Source of the DNA: Allomesorhizobium camelthorni | GTDB lineage: Bacteria; Pseudomonadota; Alphaproteobacteria; Rhizobiales; Rhizobiaceae | DNA: 64,000 nt | NCBI RefSeq assembly: GCF_011045125.1 | Contig: NZ_JAAKZF010000013.1 | Span: forward strand, 48,942-112,941 | Reading direction: 5' to 3' | Shown here: positions 17,480-26,336 of the stretch, piece after piece | Layout: every line of letters starts with the position of its first letter | Numbering within the stretch: position 1 is the first letter of the stretch | Translations under genes and position numbers: made by a program | Notes under the pieces: generated by a model | What the model saw: the letters and a program-made list of their open reading frames with translations, nothing else | Database searches by the model: none | Told to the model about the DNA's origin: nothing

Positions 17480-18421
17480 ATGCAGAAGGGCCGCATCCTG
17501 CTTTCGGTCACCGGCTTCAATCCGCAGCGCTGGCAGGAATTGCTGTCAGTCGACCGCGAGGTGATGCTGGCGCCGGACGGACCCAACGACCCGTCCATCA
17601 CCTATGCGGTGGTGTGGAAGCAGCGTCCCAATCTGCTCGCCGGCCTGCCGAACCTGCGCGCCATATTCTCGATCGGCGCCGGCGTCGATCACATATTCAC
17701 CGATCCCACGGTGCCGGACGTGCCGATCGTGCGCGTCGTCGCTGAAAACCTCACCCAGTACATGACCGAATATGTCACTTGGCGGGTGCTCGACCACCAC
17801 CGGCAGGGCATGCTCTACCGCGCCCAGCAGCGCAAGAAAATCTGGCATGAGCCGCCCCAGCGGCCTGCAAACGACATTTCGGTCGGCATCATGGGTCTGG
17901 GGCAGCTTGGCCGCGCGGCCGCCCAGGCGCTGCTGGCGCTCGGCTTCCGGGTGAACGGCTGGGGCCGCACGGACCGGCCGATGGCCGGCGTCACGACGTT
18001 TTCCGGCGATGGCGGGCTGATCCCGTTCCTCAACGCCACCGACATTCTCGTGGTGCTTCTGCCGCTGACGCCGGCGACGCAGGGCATCGTCAATTACGGG
18101 CTGCTTCGGGAACTCAGACGCCGCAACGGGCTCGGCGGCGCAGTGCTGATCAATGCCGGTCGCGGCAGGTTGCAGCGCGACGCCGACATCTTGCGCGCGC
18201 TGGAGGATGGCACGCTGAAGGAGGCGAGCCTCGACGTGTTCGAGGTGGAGCCGCTGCCCCGGACCAGCCCGCTCTGGGCGCATCCGCGCGTCTTCGTCAC
18301 GCCGCATGCGGCGGCGACCTCGGACCCCGCGCACCTCGCCGCGCCGATGCTCGAGCAGATGGACGCCTACGAGCGCGGCGAGCCGCTGCACAATCTGGTC
18401 AATCGCGAGGCAGGATATTAA
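17480..18421 (+). CDS. 2-hydroxyacid dehydrogenase, glyoxylate/hydroxypyruvate reductase A type
   Basis: NAD(P)H-dependent reductase of 313 residues. The Rossmann fingerprint is GIMGLGQLGRAAAQALLALG (about 136-155); the catalytic Arg is in NAGRGRLQRDADIL, the Glu in VFEVEPLP and the His in VTPHAAA. The spacing matches GhrA, which reduces glyoxylate and hydroxypyruvate, but substrate cannot be read from sequence. It follows yejF by 24 bases and may be read with it. A second, less related dehydrogenase lies at 46152-47153. Confidence 0.87.
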   Translation: MQKGRILLSVTGFNPQRWQELLSVDREVMLAPDGPNDPSITYAVVWKQRPNLLAGLPNLRAIFSIGAGVDHIFTDPTVPDVPIVRVVAENLTQYMTEYVTWRVLDHHRQGMLYRAQQRKKIWHEPPQRPANDISVGIMGLGQLGRAAAQALLALGFRVNGWGRTDRPMAGVTTFSGDGGLIPFLNATDILVVLLPLTPATQGIVNYGLLRELRRRNGLGGAVLINAGRGRLQRDADILRALEDGTLKEASLDVFEVEPLPRTSPLWAHPRVFVTPHAAATSDPAHLAAPMLEQMDAYERGEPLHNLVNREAGY

Positions 18422-18535
18422 CCGGGCATTCCTTCGCAGGAAGGGACAATCGCCGGATGTCCGCCGTCCCTAGCAGGGAAGGATCAGCAGTTCCGCCGCC
18501 CAGCTTCGCGGGAGGGATCACATTCAACAAAAGGA

Positions 18536-19396
18536 CTACGGCCTTCTGAACCCCGTCGGGCCGCCATAGAGGTAGCCGATGCGGTCGATGGCGTCGGAAA
18601 GTCGCTCGCGCGAGACCAGCATGGTATGGCCGTTGGCGTGGATCGTGTTTTCGGCGTCGGTCATGATCGCGACGTGGCCCTTCCAGAAGACGAGGTCGCC
18701 GCGCCGCAGTCTCGAAAAGCCGGGGCCTGGCTCGACCGGCGCGCCGATGCTTTCGGCCTGCATGTCAGTGTCGCGCAGCACGTTCCTGCCGGCCATGCGC
18801 ATGGCGAGCTGCACCAGCCCGGAGCAGTCGATGCCGAAACCCGATACCCCGCCCCAGAGATAGGGCGTGTAGAGGAGCGTCTCGGCCACCGCGACATAGT
18901 CCGTCGCGGCTTCACCGATAGGGCGCAGGTGCCCCGCCACCAGCGCTTCGCCGGAGGAGAGCAGCGCATAGCGCGTGCCGCGCGTTTCGGCATAGCCGGT
19001 GACGGCCACCGCCGAGCCCATCGACAATTCGCCGGTGCGAGGGAACTTCAGGTCGGGGCCGGGATAGACAAAGCTGCGCGGCGCGGCCACGAGATGGGTC
19101 GGTTCGGCCTCGCGCACTCCAAGGGCCGTCTCGACCACATAGCCGACATAGCCGTCGCTTTCCGCCTGGATCCAGGCCCAGCCGGCCGCCCGCTCGAAGA
19201 CCCGCACATCCGCGCCGAAAAGCGCCTGCGTGTTGACGCCTGCATCCGGGGCCGGCGCCTTCCTGATGTCCGCGACCGCTGCGACGATGCGGGCCGGCTG
19301 GCCGGCGACGAAGCGCTCGGCCGCGACTTCGCCCCTGAGGCGGTCGTCGGCGAGATCGGGACGGAAGGCATGCAGGCGGGCGTCACGGGCAGTCAA
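18536..19396 (-). CDS. NlpC/P60 family cell-wall peptidase with SH3 domains
   Basis: A 286-residue protein predicted to cut peptidoglycan stem peptides. Two bacterial SH3-like regions (residues about 35-95 and 100-160) precede the NlpC/P60 domain: catalytic Cys in GIDCSGLVQLAM, His in WKGHVAIMTD and a third polar residue in IHANGHTM. No signal peptide is seen, as in many rhizobial relatives. The start is a TTG at 19396 whose last bases form the MarR gene's TGA (TTGA), so the two are translationally coupled. The upstream gene order aminopeptidase-MarR-NlpC recurs in rhizobia as I recall. Confidence 0.85.
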   Translation of the reverse strand: MTARDARLHAFRPDLADDRLRGEVAAERFVAGQPARIVAAVADIRKAPAPDAGVNTQALFGADVRVFERAAGWAWIQAESDGYVGYVVETALGVREAEPTHLVAAPRSFVYPGPDLKFPRTGELSMGSAVAVTGYAETRGTRYALLSSGEALVAGHLRPIGEAATDYVAVAETLLYTPYLWGGVSGFGIDCSGLVQLAMRMAGRNVLRDTDMQAESIGAPVEPGPGFSRLRRGDLVFWKGHVAIMTDAENTIHANGHTMLVSRERLSDAIDRIGYLYGGPTGFRRP

Positions 19397-19743
19397 ATCG
19401 GCAACTCCTTGGCTTTGGCGATGATAACATCGCCGAGCCGCTCGACATAGAGCGCGCCCTCGACGGTCCGCCTAACCAGCACGTTGCGCTTGTCGAGTTC
19501 GTCTCGGTGGCGCGAGACGAGCTTCAGCGCGCCCATCGAATCCAGCGCGCGCGTTATCACCGGCTTGGTGACGTTGAGCCGCGCGGCGAGGCCGCGCACA
19601 GTGTGCGGCGGTGGATCGAGATAGATTGTGAGCAGGATCGCCGCCTGGCGCATGGTCAGGTCAGGCGCGTCGTCGCGCACCTCCGAAAGGGTGACCTGCT
19701 GCCAGAGCCGGAGGGCCTGGCTGGGCCGCAAGGTGATCGTCAT
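19393..19743 (-). CDS. MarR-like winged-helix protein
   Basis: A 116-residue protein with a MarR-type winged helix: TMRQAAILLTIYLDPPPHTV, the recognition helix LNVTKPVITRALDSMGALK and the wing SRHRDELDKRNVLVRRT. It is shorter than typical MarR proteins and lacks a full dimerisation helix at the N-terminus. It overlaps the NlpC/P60 gene and is probably transcribed with it. Regulatory target unknown. Confidence 0.8.
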   Translation of the reverse strand: MTITLRPSQALRLWQQVTLSEVRDDAPDLTMRQAAILLTIYLDPPPHTVRGLAARLNVTKPVITRALDSMGALKLVSRHRDELDKRNVLVRRTVEGALYVERLGDVIIAKAKELPI

Positions 19744-19814
19744 CGCTGCAGAATGGGCGCAAAACGTTTCGGTTCCGTTTCAGTTAGTGCAGATCATCAT
19801 GTGAAGTCGGCGCC

Positions 19815-19920
19815 GCCCCTCACCTGTCTGCCGACAAGCTCAGGACGGGGAGAGGAGCGCGCTCCAGCGTTGATGACCCCTCTCCATGTTCGTCACGGGG
19901 AGAGGGTAACGGTGAGGGGC
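19815..19920. repeat. Palindromic intergenic repeat with GCCCCTCACC arms
   Basis: The arms GCCCCTCACC (19815-19824) and GGTGAGGGGC (19911-19920) are exact complements. Inside, CCCCTCTCC and GGGGAGAGG also pair. It occupies most of the 200-base gap between the aminopeptidase stop and the MarR gene start. GGGGAGAGGG-type palindromes of this kind are frequent between rhizobial genes. It could end the aminopeptidase transcript. Confidence 0.75.
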
Positions 19921-19943
19921 AGCGCCAGCCTTTTCCGAAATGC

Positions 19944-21308
19944 TCAGCCGTACCTCCGGGCCAGCACCCGCTCCAGCGCACGGATGCCCTGGGCTTCGCC
20001 GCCGGCAGGGCCGTGGGCGCGGTCGGAGGGGTTCCAGGCAAAAATGTCGAAATGCGCCCAGCTTGCCGCCTTCTCTACGAAGCGGCGGAGGAAGAGAGCG
20101 GCCGTGACAGAACCCGCGAAGCCGTCGGTGGTGACGTTGTTGATATCGGCGATCTTGGAGGTCAGCTTGGCCTCGTAGGGCCGCCACAGCGGCATCCGCC
20201 AGAGCGGGTCTTCGACGGCGACTGCGGCGGACGCGAGTTCGGCGGCGAGCGCATCGTCGTCCGTGTAGAAAGGCGGCAGATCCGGCCCGAGCGCTACGCG
20301 GGCGGCGCCGGTCAGCGTCGCCATGTCGATGAGGAGCTGCGGCTCCTCCTCGTCGGCGAGCGCCAGCGCGTCGGCCAGGACAAGCCTGCCTTCCGCGTCG
20401 GTGTTGCCGATCTCGACGGTGAGGCCCTTACGGCTCGGCAGGACGTCGCCGGGCCGGAAGGCGTTGCCAGAAATGGCGTTTTCCACCGCCGGGATGAGCA
20501 CGCGCAGGCGGATGGCGCGCTTTGCCTCCATGATCATGGAGGCCAGGCCCAGCACGTTGGCTGCGCCGCCCATGTCCTTCTTCATGATCAGCATGCCGCT
20601 CGCCGGCTTGATGTCCAAGCCGCCGGTGTCGAAGCAGACGCCCTTGCCGACCAGCGTGACCTTCGGCGCGTTCTTCGGCCCCCAGCGCATGTCGATCAGC
20701 CGCGGCGCTTCAGTCGAAGCGCGGCCGACGGCATGGATCATCGGAAAATTCTTTTCCAGCAGGGCGTCGCCCGAGACGATTTTGACCTTGGCCTTGTGCT
20801 TGTCCCCCAGACCCTGGACCGCGGCTTCGAGCGCGTTCGGTCCCATGTCGTTGGTGGGCGTGTTGACAAGGTCGCGGGCCAGGAACACGGCGTCGGCGAC
20901 GCGGCGCGTGTGCTCGATGTCGACGCCAGCAGGCACGGAAAAGCGTACATCGCGCGACGGCTTCTTGCCGTAGCGTGTGAAGGCGTAGCCGCCGAGCATC
21001 AGGCCGAGCGCGGTGAGCGCCGGGTCCTTCGGCTCGGAAGCGAAATACCAGTCGCCCTCCGGCAGCGCCTTGGCCAGCGCGCCGGCCGTCAGTGACGCTT
21101 CGCCGTCGCCCGTGCCGCAAAGCGCGCCGGCAGCCCCGCCGCCGGCCCCGGGCAAGAGCAGCACCTTGCCTGCCTCGCCGGTGAAGCCGTTCGCGGCAGC
21201 CCATGCCGCGGCGACTGGATCCAGCCCGGCCTTTTCCAGGCCGTCCTTGGTGACGAGGTAGACGGGCAGCGCGTTGCGGGGCTGCTTGTGCACGAGTTCA
21301 AGAGGCAT
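19944..21308 (-). CDS. Leucyl aminopeptidase family protein (M17)
   Basis: Cytosolic two-metal aminopeptidase of 454 residues. The metal and active-site blocks are intact: VGKGVCFDTGGLDIKPASGM (catalytic Lys and Asp ligand), KKDMGGAANVLG and the M17 signature NTDAEGRLVLADAL. The N-terminal domain is the short variable form. Located upstream of the MarR and NlpC/P60 genes on the same strand, separated by a palindromic repeat, and divergent from tadD. Confidence 0.94.
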   Translation of the reverse strand: MPLELVHKQPRNALPVYLVTKDGLEKAGLDPVAAAWAAANGFTGEAGKVLLLPGAGGGAAGALCGTGDGEASLTAGALAKALPEGDWYFASEPKDPALTALGLMLGGYAFTRYGKKPSRDVRFSVPAGVDIEHTRRVADAVFLARDLVNTPTNDMGPNALEAAVQGLGDKHKAKVKIVSGDALLEKNFPMIHAVGRASTEAPRLIDMRWGPKNAPKVTLVGKGVCFDTGGLDIKPASGMLIMKKDMGGAANVLGLASMIMEAKRAIRLRVLIPAVENAISGNAFRPGDVLPSRKGLTVEIGNTDAEGRLVLADALALADEEEPQLLIDMATLTGAARVALGPDLPPFYTDDDALAAELASAAVAVEDPLWRMPLWRPYEAKLTSKIADINNVTTDGFAGSVTAALFLRRFVEKAASWAHFDIFAWNPSDRAHGPAGGEAQGIRALERVLARRYG

Positions 21309-21343
21309 GTTTTACGGTCCTGGGGCTGGTGGGCGGGCGTTCC

Positions 21344-21358
21344 TTAACCATCCATTAG
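21344..21358. promoter_or_regulatory. CtrA-like binding site upstream of tadD
   Basis: TTAACCATCCATTAG matches the alphaproteobacterial CtrA pattern TTAA-N7-TTAA with one mismatch. Another TTAA follows at 21361-21364. It lies 78 bases ahead of the tadD start in the divergent gap. Confidence 0.45.
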
Positions 21359-21435
21359 GGTTAACGGAATATTTCTCCGGGGTGGGGCAGGCGGCCGGAC
21401 GACGGTCGCGAAGACGGATGGAGGGTCGGGCGCCG

Positions 21436-22260
21436 ATGTTGACCAATCGCACGATGAACGCAACAGGCAAGCGGCTCGTGACCGGCGTTTTCCTGACCGT
21501 GATGGCCGCCAACCTGGCTGGCTGCGGCACCTCGAAAATGATCACGGGCTCGATCTCGCGCGACGCGGGCAGGCCGATCGAAACCATGTCGGCCAGCGAA
21601 CTCGACTCGACGGCCGACGCGCTGGGCAAGGCCTACACGCGCGACACGGAAGACAAACCCACAGCCATGCGCTACGCCAGCGTGCTGCAGATGAACGGCA
21701 AGGCCGACCAGGCTCTCGCCGTCATGCGCAAGCTCGCTATCGCGCATCCCAAGGATCGCGAGGTGCTCGCCGCTTATGGCAAGGCGCTGGCCGGCGTCGG
21801 TCAGCTCGAACCGGCGCTTGACGCCGTGCGCCGGGCGCAGACCCCCGAATATCCGGACTGGAAGCTGGCCTCGGCCGAAGGCGCGATTCTCGACCAGCTC
21901 GGCCAGACCGCCGAGGCGCGGCGGCTCTACCGCAAGGCGCTCGACCTGAAGCCGAACGAGCCTTCGGTGCTTTCCAACCTCGGAATGTCCTATGTGCTGG
22001 AAGGCGACCTCAAGACCGCGGAGACTTATATGCGCTCGGCTTCGCAGGCTCAGGGGGCCGACAGCCGGGTGAGGCAGAATTTGGCGCTGGTCGTCGGGCT
22101 GCAGGGCCGCTTCGAGGAAGCCGAGAAGATCGCCAGCCAGGAGCTTTCGCCCGAGCAGGCGGAAGCCAACGTCGCCTATCTGCGCGGCATGCTGGCGCAG
22201 CAGAACGCCTGGACCCAGATCAAGGCCGAAGAAGAAAAGCCGGAAGCCAATACGAACTGA
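21436..22260 (+). CDS. tadD: Tad pilus assembly lipoprotein TadD (TPR protein)
   Basis: A 274-residue lipoprotein. After a basic N-terminus and hydrophobic stretch, the lipobox LAGC gives a lipidated Cys at about residue 30. At least three tetratricopeptide repeats follow (for example EVLAAYGKALAGVGQLEPAL and SVLSNLGMSYVLEGDLKTAE). TadD is needed for Flp pilus assembly, probably helping the secretin in the outer membrane. The ATG at 21436 has a GGAGGG about ten bases upstream; in-frame starts at 21274 or 21418 are less well placed. It stands apart from the rest of the tad genes, which face it. Confidence 0.88.
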   Translation: MLTNRTMNATGKRLVTGVFLTVMAANLAGCGTSKMITGSISRDAGRPIETMSASELDSTADALGKAYTRDTEDKPTAMRYASVLQMNGKADQALAVMRKLAIAHPKDREVLAAYGKALAGVGQLEPALDAVRRAQTPEYPDWKLASAEGAILDQLGQTAEARRLYRKALDLKPNEPSVLSNLGMSYVLEGDLKTAETYMRSASQAQGADSRVRQNLALVVGLQGRFEEAEKIASQELSPEQAEANVAYLRGMLAQQNAWTQIKAEEEKPEANTN

Positions 22261-22315
22261 GGCCGGTGTCGCTCAGGCAGCTTTCATCACAGCGGGCTAA
22301 GGCCCAGCCGCCGCT

Positions 22316-22669
22316 TCACTCCTCGTGCGAGAGGATGTTCACGAGGCGGCCGAACGGGTCGCGGACATAGAAGCGCCGCACGCCCCAGGGCTCGCTGGCC
22401 GGGCCGTATTCGATTTTCAGCCCGCGGGCCACAACACGCTGCCGGACCTCCTCCAGATCATCGACCTCGATCGACAGATCGGGAACGGGCGTGCCCGAAC
22501 CGCCTTGTGTGGCGAAGCTGATCTGCGGGGCTGCAAGGCCATCGTCTGCGAAGGTCTGAATCCAGCCATGATCCATCACAACGCGGAGCCCGAGGATCTC
22601 GCCGTAAAAGGCATTGGCCGCGCCGAGATCTTCCGTTGCTAAGTTGGCGACTATGCGCTTGACCGTCAT
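22316..22669 (-). CDS. VOC family protein (glyoxalase/bleomycin-resistance fold)
   Basis: A 117-residue single-domain protein with the paired beta-alpha-beta-beta-beta fold of the vicinal oxygen chelate superfamily: RIVANLATEDLGAANAFYGE, VEVDD-like SIEVDDLEEV and the closing strand FYVRDPFGRLVNILSHE. The ATG at 22669 is chosen because GGAGGA sits four bases ahead of it; an upstream ATG at 22681 lies inside that ribosome-binding site. Function unknown. It sits between tadD and tadC but is not a known pilus gene. Confidence 0.85.
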   Translation of the reverse strand: MTVKRIVANLATEDLGAANAFYGEILGLRVVMDHGWIQTFADDGLAAPQISFATQGGSGTPVPDLSIEVDDLEEVRQRVVARGLKIEYGPASEPWGVRRFYVRDPFGRLVNILSHEE

Positions 22670-22756
22670 AGAATCCTCCATGCGCCGAAAGGCAACCGCG
22701 AAAGCTTTCTCGCGCGGTTTTAGCTGGATATCGAGGCAGCTTTAAGCCGTGTTGCC

Positions 22757-23773
22757 CTATTCGACGTTCGAGGTGCCGCCATCGCCGAAGATGCCACGCT
22801 CGCTGACCTGCATGCCGGCGGGGCCGAGAATGATGGCGAAGAGCACCGGCAGAAAGAACAGGATCATCGGAACGGTGAGCTTGGGCGGCAGCGCAGCCGC
22901 CTTCTTCTCGGCTGCATTCATGCGCATGTCGCGGCTCTCGGCCGCCAGCACCCGGAGCGCCGTGGCGACGGGCGTGCCGTAACGCTCGGCCTGGACCAGC
23001 GCCTGCGTGACCGACTTGACCGATTCCAGCCCGGTTCGGCTGGCGAGGTTTTCGTAGGCCTGCTTGCGCTCCTGGAGATAGGAGAGTTCGGCATTGGTGA
23101 GCACGAACTCCTCGGCGAGGTCGGCCGACTGGCCGCCTATCTCGTCGGCAACCTTGCGCAACGCCGCTTCGACGGACATGCCTGATTCCACGCAGATCAG
23201 CATCAGGTCGAGCGCGTCGGGCCAAGCCATCTGGATCGACTGCTTGCGCTTCGAAGCGCGGTTGCTGACGTAGAGATTGGGCGCGTAGAAGCCGCCATAG
23301 GCGACGACGATACAGACGAAGAACCTTATCAGAGGCGGCTGGTCCGGCAGGCCGCCCAGCAGGAACAGATAGACGGCCGCCAAAGCGAAGCCGACAAAAG
23401 GCAGGACGAGGCGGAAAAACAGGAACTTCGTCAGCGGATTCTGGCCGCGGAAGCCGGCGACCTTGAGTGCGTTCAGCGTCTTTTCGTCAACCAGCGCACG
23501 TCTCAGATCCAGCTTCTCGACGATGTTGCGCATGCCGATCGACTGTTCCTCACGCAGGCCCTTGCGGCGGCGCTCAGCATCGGCGGCGAGGCGCGCGCGC
23601 TGCTTAGCGCGGAGTTCGTCGCGCTCCAGCGCCACCGATTTCATGCGCGACTTGAGCGGATTGCCGCCGAACGCCGGCAGCACGGTGAAAACCGTGGCGA
23701 AGACGGCGATGCTGACCAGCATCGCAATGAGAAAGGATGGATCGGTAAGAGCTTTGACGACTTGATCGGTCAT
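22757..23773 (-). CDS. tadC: Tad pilus inner-membrane platform protein TadC
   Basis: Type II secretion F-domain protein of 338 residues. One membrane segment near the N-terminus (FLIAMLVSIAVFATVFTVLP), two central segments, the T2SSF domain (PDALDLMLICVESGMSVEAA onward) and a last membrane segment (PMILFFLPVLFAIILGPAGM). With TadB it forms the platform that couples the CpaF ATPase to pilus growth. It starts 4 bases after the tadB stop. Confidence 0.93.
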   Translation of the reverse strand: MTDQVVKALTDPSFLIAMLVSIAVFATVFTVLPAFGGNPLKSRMKSVALERDELRAKQRARLAADAERRRKGLREEQSIGMRNIVEKLDLRRALVDEKTLNALKVAGFRGQNPLTKFLFFRLVLPFVGFALAAVYLFLLGGLPDQPPLIRFFVCIVVAYGGFYAPNLYVSNRASKRKQSIQMAWPDALDLMLICVESGMSVEAALRKVADEIGGQSADLAEEFVLTNAELSYLQERKQAYENLASRTGLESVKSVTQALVQAERYGTPVATALRVLAAESRDMRMNAAEKKAAALPPKLTVPMILFFLPVLFAIILGPAGMQVSERGIFGDGGTSNVE

Positions 23774-23777
23774 TTCC

Positions 23778-24791
23778 TCAGACCTCGAAATTCATCATCT
23801 TGCGCATGACGAAGATGCCGATCGACATCCAGACGCCGGAAATGCCCAGGATGAGATGGCCGGTGCTCGTGGTGAACAGCGGCATGATGTAATTCGGGCT
23901 CGACAGATAGACGAGGAAGGCGACGATGAAGGGCAGCGCGCCGATGATCGCGGCGGATGCCTTCGCTTCCATGGACAGCGCCTGCACTTTGGCCTTCATC
24001 TTCTTGCGGTCGCGCAGCACGCGCGAAAGGTTGCCCAGCGCTTCCGATAGATTGCCGCCGGCCTGGCTCTGGATCTGGATGACGATGCCGAAGAACCCTG
24101 CTTCGGGGCACGGCATGGTTTCGGGCATGCGCATCGCCGCCTCCGGGATCGATAGACCGACCTGCTGCGATTCGACGATACGGCGGAACTCGGTCCTGAC
24201 AGGCTCGGGCGATTCATTGGCGATGAGCCGGATGCCGTCATTGAGCGGAAGGCCCGACTTCACCGCGCGCACGATGATGTCGAGCGCATTGGGAAACTCT
24301 TCGAGGAAGGCCTTGACGCGGCGCGACCGTCGAAACGACACGAACCAGCGCGGCAGGCCGAGCGTGCCGGCGATAAGCGCGCCGCCAACGACCATCAAGG
24401 GGGCGCCCAGCATGAAGGTCGCGAGCGTCAGCGCGAGACCGCAGGCGAGCGAATAGAGATAGAAGCGCTCGACCGTCATGGTCAAGCCGGCCTGCCGAAT
24501 CTGAACCTTGAGCGGCGGCTTCTTGATGTTCTGGTCCTTCGCCTTCTGCCTGGCGTCGAGGTCGTTCAGCGAATCCTGCACGGATTTGCGGCGCTTTGCT
24601 GCTTCCGCCATGCGGTCGCGCGACGCCTTGACCACGGAGCGGTCGGTGTCGGCGCGCTTGACGGTTTCGAGCCGTTTGCCGGCATTCTTCTCGGTGGCGA
24701 TGGTGTTGAACAGGAATGCATAGGCGACGGCGCCGGCGCTGAAGCCCGCGAGCGCGATGAAGGCCAGTATCGTTCCGTCGATGCCGAACAT
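23778..24791 (-). CDS. tadB: Tad pilus inner-membrane platform protein TadB
   Basis: Partner of TadC, 337 residues, with an N-terminal membrane helix (LAFIALAGFSAGAVAYAFLF), a charged cytoplasmic region, two membrane segments and the T2SSF domain (FPNALDIIVRAVKSGLPLND, then GNLSEALGNLSRVLRDRKKM). The ATG at 24791 gives the conserved MFGIDGT start; the open frame extends to 24866 without support. It follows cpaF by 19 bases in the same operon. Confidence 0.93.
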   Translation of the reverse strand: MFGIDGTILAFIALAGFSAGAVAYAFLFNTIATEKNAGKRLETVKRADTDRSVVKASRDRMAEAAKRRKSVQDSLNDLDARQKAKDQNIKKPPLKVQIRQAGLTMTVERFYLYSLACGLALTLATFMLGAPLMVVGGALIAGTLGLPRWFVSFRRSRRVKAFLEEFPNALDIIVRAVKSGLPLNDGIRLIANESPEPVRTEFRRIVESQQVGLSIPEAAMRMPETMPCPEAGFFGIVIQIQSQAGGNLSEALGNLSRVLRDRKKMKAKVQALSMEAKASAAIIGALPFIVAFLVYLSSPNYIMPLFTTSTGHLILGISGVWMSIGIFVMRKMMNFEV

Positions 24792-24810
24792 CAGAGGACG
24801 CTCCCGCGCA

Positions 24811-26307
24811 TCAATCCGCCTTCTTTTCCATGGCTTCGAGCGCGCTGGCGAGGCGCTGCTCTTCATTGTAGTAGCGCGCGCGGTCCCAGAAATGCGGACG
24901 GCCGATGCCGGTGGACACGTGCTCGCCCAAAAGCCTGCCCGAAGAATCCTCGCCCTTGATGTTGTAGAGGACCAGGTCCTGCGTGATGATCACGTCGCCT
25001 TCCATGCCGATCACCTCGGTGACGTGAGTGATGCGGCGCGAGCCGTCACGCAGGCGGGCGGCCTGAATGATCACGTCGATCGAGCCCACGATGATTTCGC
25101 GCACCGTCTTTTGCGGTAGCGAATAGCCGCCCATGGCGATCATCGATTCGATGCGGTTCAGGCACTCGCGCGGGCTGTTGGAGTGGATCGTTCCCATCGA
25201 GCCATCGTGGCCGGTATTCATCGCCTGCAGGAGGTCGAACACTTCCGGTCCGCGGACTTCGCCGACGATGATGCGTTCGGGGCGCATGCGAAGGCAGTTC
25301 TTGACCAGGTCGCGCATGGTCACCTCGCCCTCGCCCTCGAGATTGGGCGGACGGGTTTCGAGGCGCACGACATGCGGCTGCTGCAGCTGAAGCTCGGCCG
25401 AATCCTCGCAGGTGATGACGCGTTCCTCGCGGTCGATGTAGTTGGTCAGGCAGTTCAGCAGCGTCGTCTTGCCAGAGCCGGTGCCGCCGGAAATGACGAT
25501 GTTGCAGCGGACCCGGCCGATGATCTTCAGAACCTCGGCGCCCTGCGGGCTGATCGCGCCGAACTTGACCAGTTGGTCGAGCGTCAGCTTGTCCTTCTTG
25601 AACTTGCGGATGGTGAGCGTGGTGCCGTCGATGGACAGCGGCGGCGCGATGACATTGACGCGCGAGCCGTCGGGAAGGCGGGCGTCGCAGATCGGGCTGG
25701 ATTCGTCGACGCGGCGGCCGACCTGGCTGACTATGCGCTGGCAGATGTTGAGGAGCTGCTGATTATCGCGAAAACGGATGCCGGTCTGCTCGACCTTGCC
25801 GTTGACTTCGATGAAGACCTGCTTGGCGCCGTTGACCATGATGTCGGCGATGTCGTCGCGGGCGAGCAGGGGCTCGAGCGGGCCGTAGCCCAGGACGTCG
25901 TTGCAGATATCCTCGAGCAATTCCTCCTGCTCGGAGATCGACATCGCGAAATTCTTGATCGCGATGATGTCGTTGACGATGTCGCGGATTTCCTCGCGCG
26001 CGCTGTCGGGATCGAGCTTTGCAAGCTGCGACAGGTCGATCGTGTCTATCAGGGCCGCGAAAACCTGCGACTTGGTATCGTAATAGCTTTCGCTGCGCTC
26101 GCGCGATGCGCGGCGCGGCTCGGGCGCGATCGGCGGGGAGGCGACCGCACGGCGGGTTGGGGCCGCGGCGGGAGCGATCGTCGACGCAAGCGCCGCCGAG
26201 GCCAGTGCAGGCTCCGGAGTCCGGACGACCGGGGGAGCCGCCGGAGCGGGCGCGCGGAATTCGGGCGTCACCCGGCTGCCGTCGTCATTGCCTCTTCTGC
26301 CAAACAT
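24811..26307 (-). CDS. cpaF: Tad/Flp pilus assembly ATPase CpaF (TadA)
   Basis: Secretion ATPase of the VirB11/GspE family, 498 residues, that drives pilus extension and probably retraction. After a disordered Pro/Ala-rich N-terminus the core begins at about residue 80. The Walker A motif is [14 protein letters not shown] (about 272-285), the Asp box [12 protein letters not shown] and the His-box region [18 protein letters not shown]. All motifs for ATP hydrolysis are intact. Confidence 0.95.
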   Translation of the reverse strand: MFGRRGNDDGSRVTPEFRAPAPAAPPVVRTPEPALASAALASTIAPAAAPTRRAVASPPIAPEPRRASRERSESYYDTKSQVFAALIDTIDLSQLAKLDPDSAREEIRDIVNDIIAIKNFAMSISEQEELLEDICNDVLGYGPLEPLLARDDIADIMVNGAKQVFIEVNGKVEQTGIRFRDNQQLLNICQRIVSQVGRRVDESSPICDARLPDGSRVNVIAPPLSIDGTTLTIRKFKKDKLTLDQLVKFGAISPQGAEVLKIIGRVRCNIVISGGTGSGKTTLLNCLTNYIDREERVITCEDSAELQLQQPHVVRLETRPPNLEGEGEVTMRDLVKNCLRMRPERIIVGEVRGPEVFDLLQAMNTGHDGSMGTIHSNSPRECLNRIESMIAMGGYSLPQKTVREIIVGSIDVIIQAARLRDGSRRITHVTEVIGMEGDVIITQDLVLYNIKGEDSSGRLLGEHVSTGIGRPHFWDRARYYNEEQRLASALEAMEKKAD

Positions 26308-26336
26308 GGTCGATTACCAATTCCGCTGCCGGTGGA

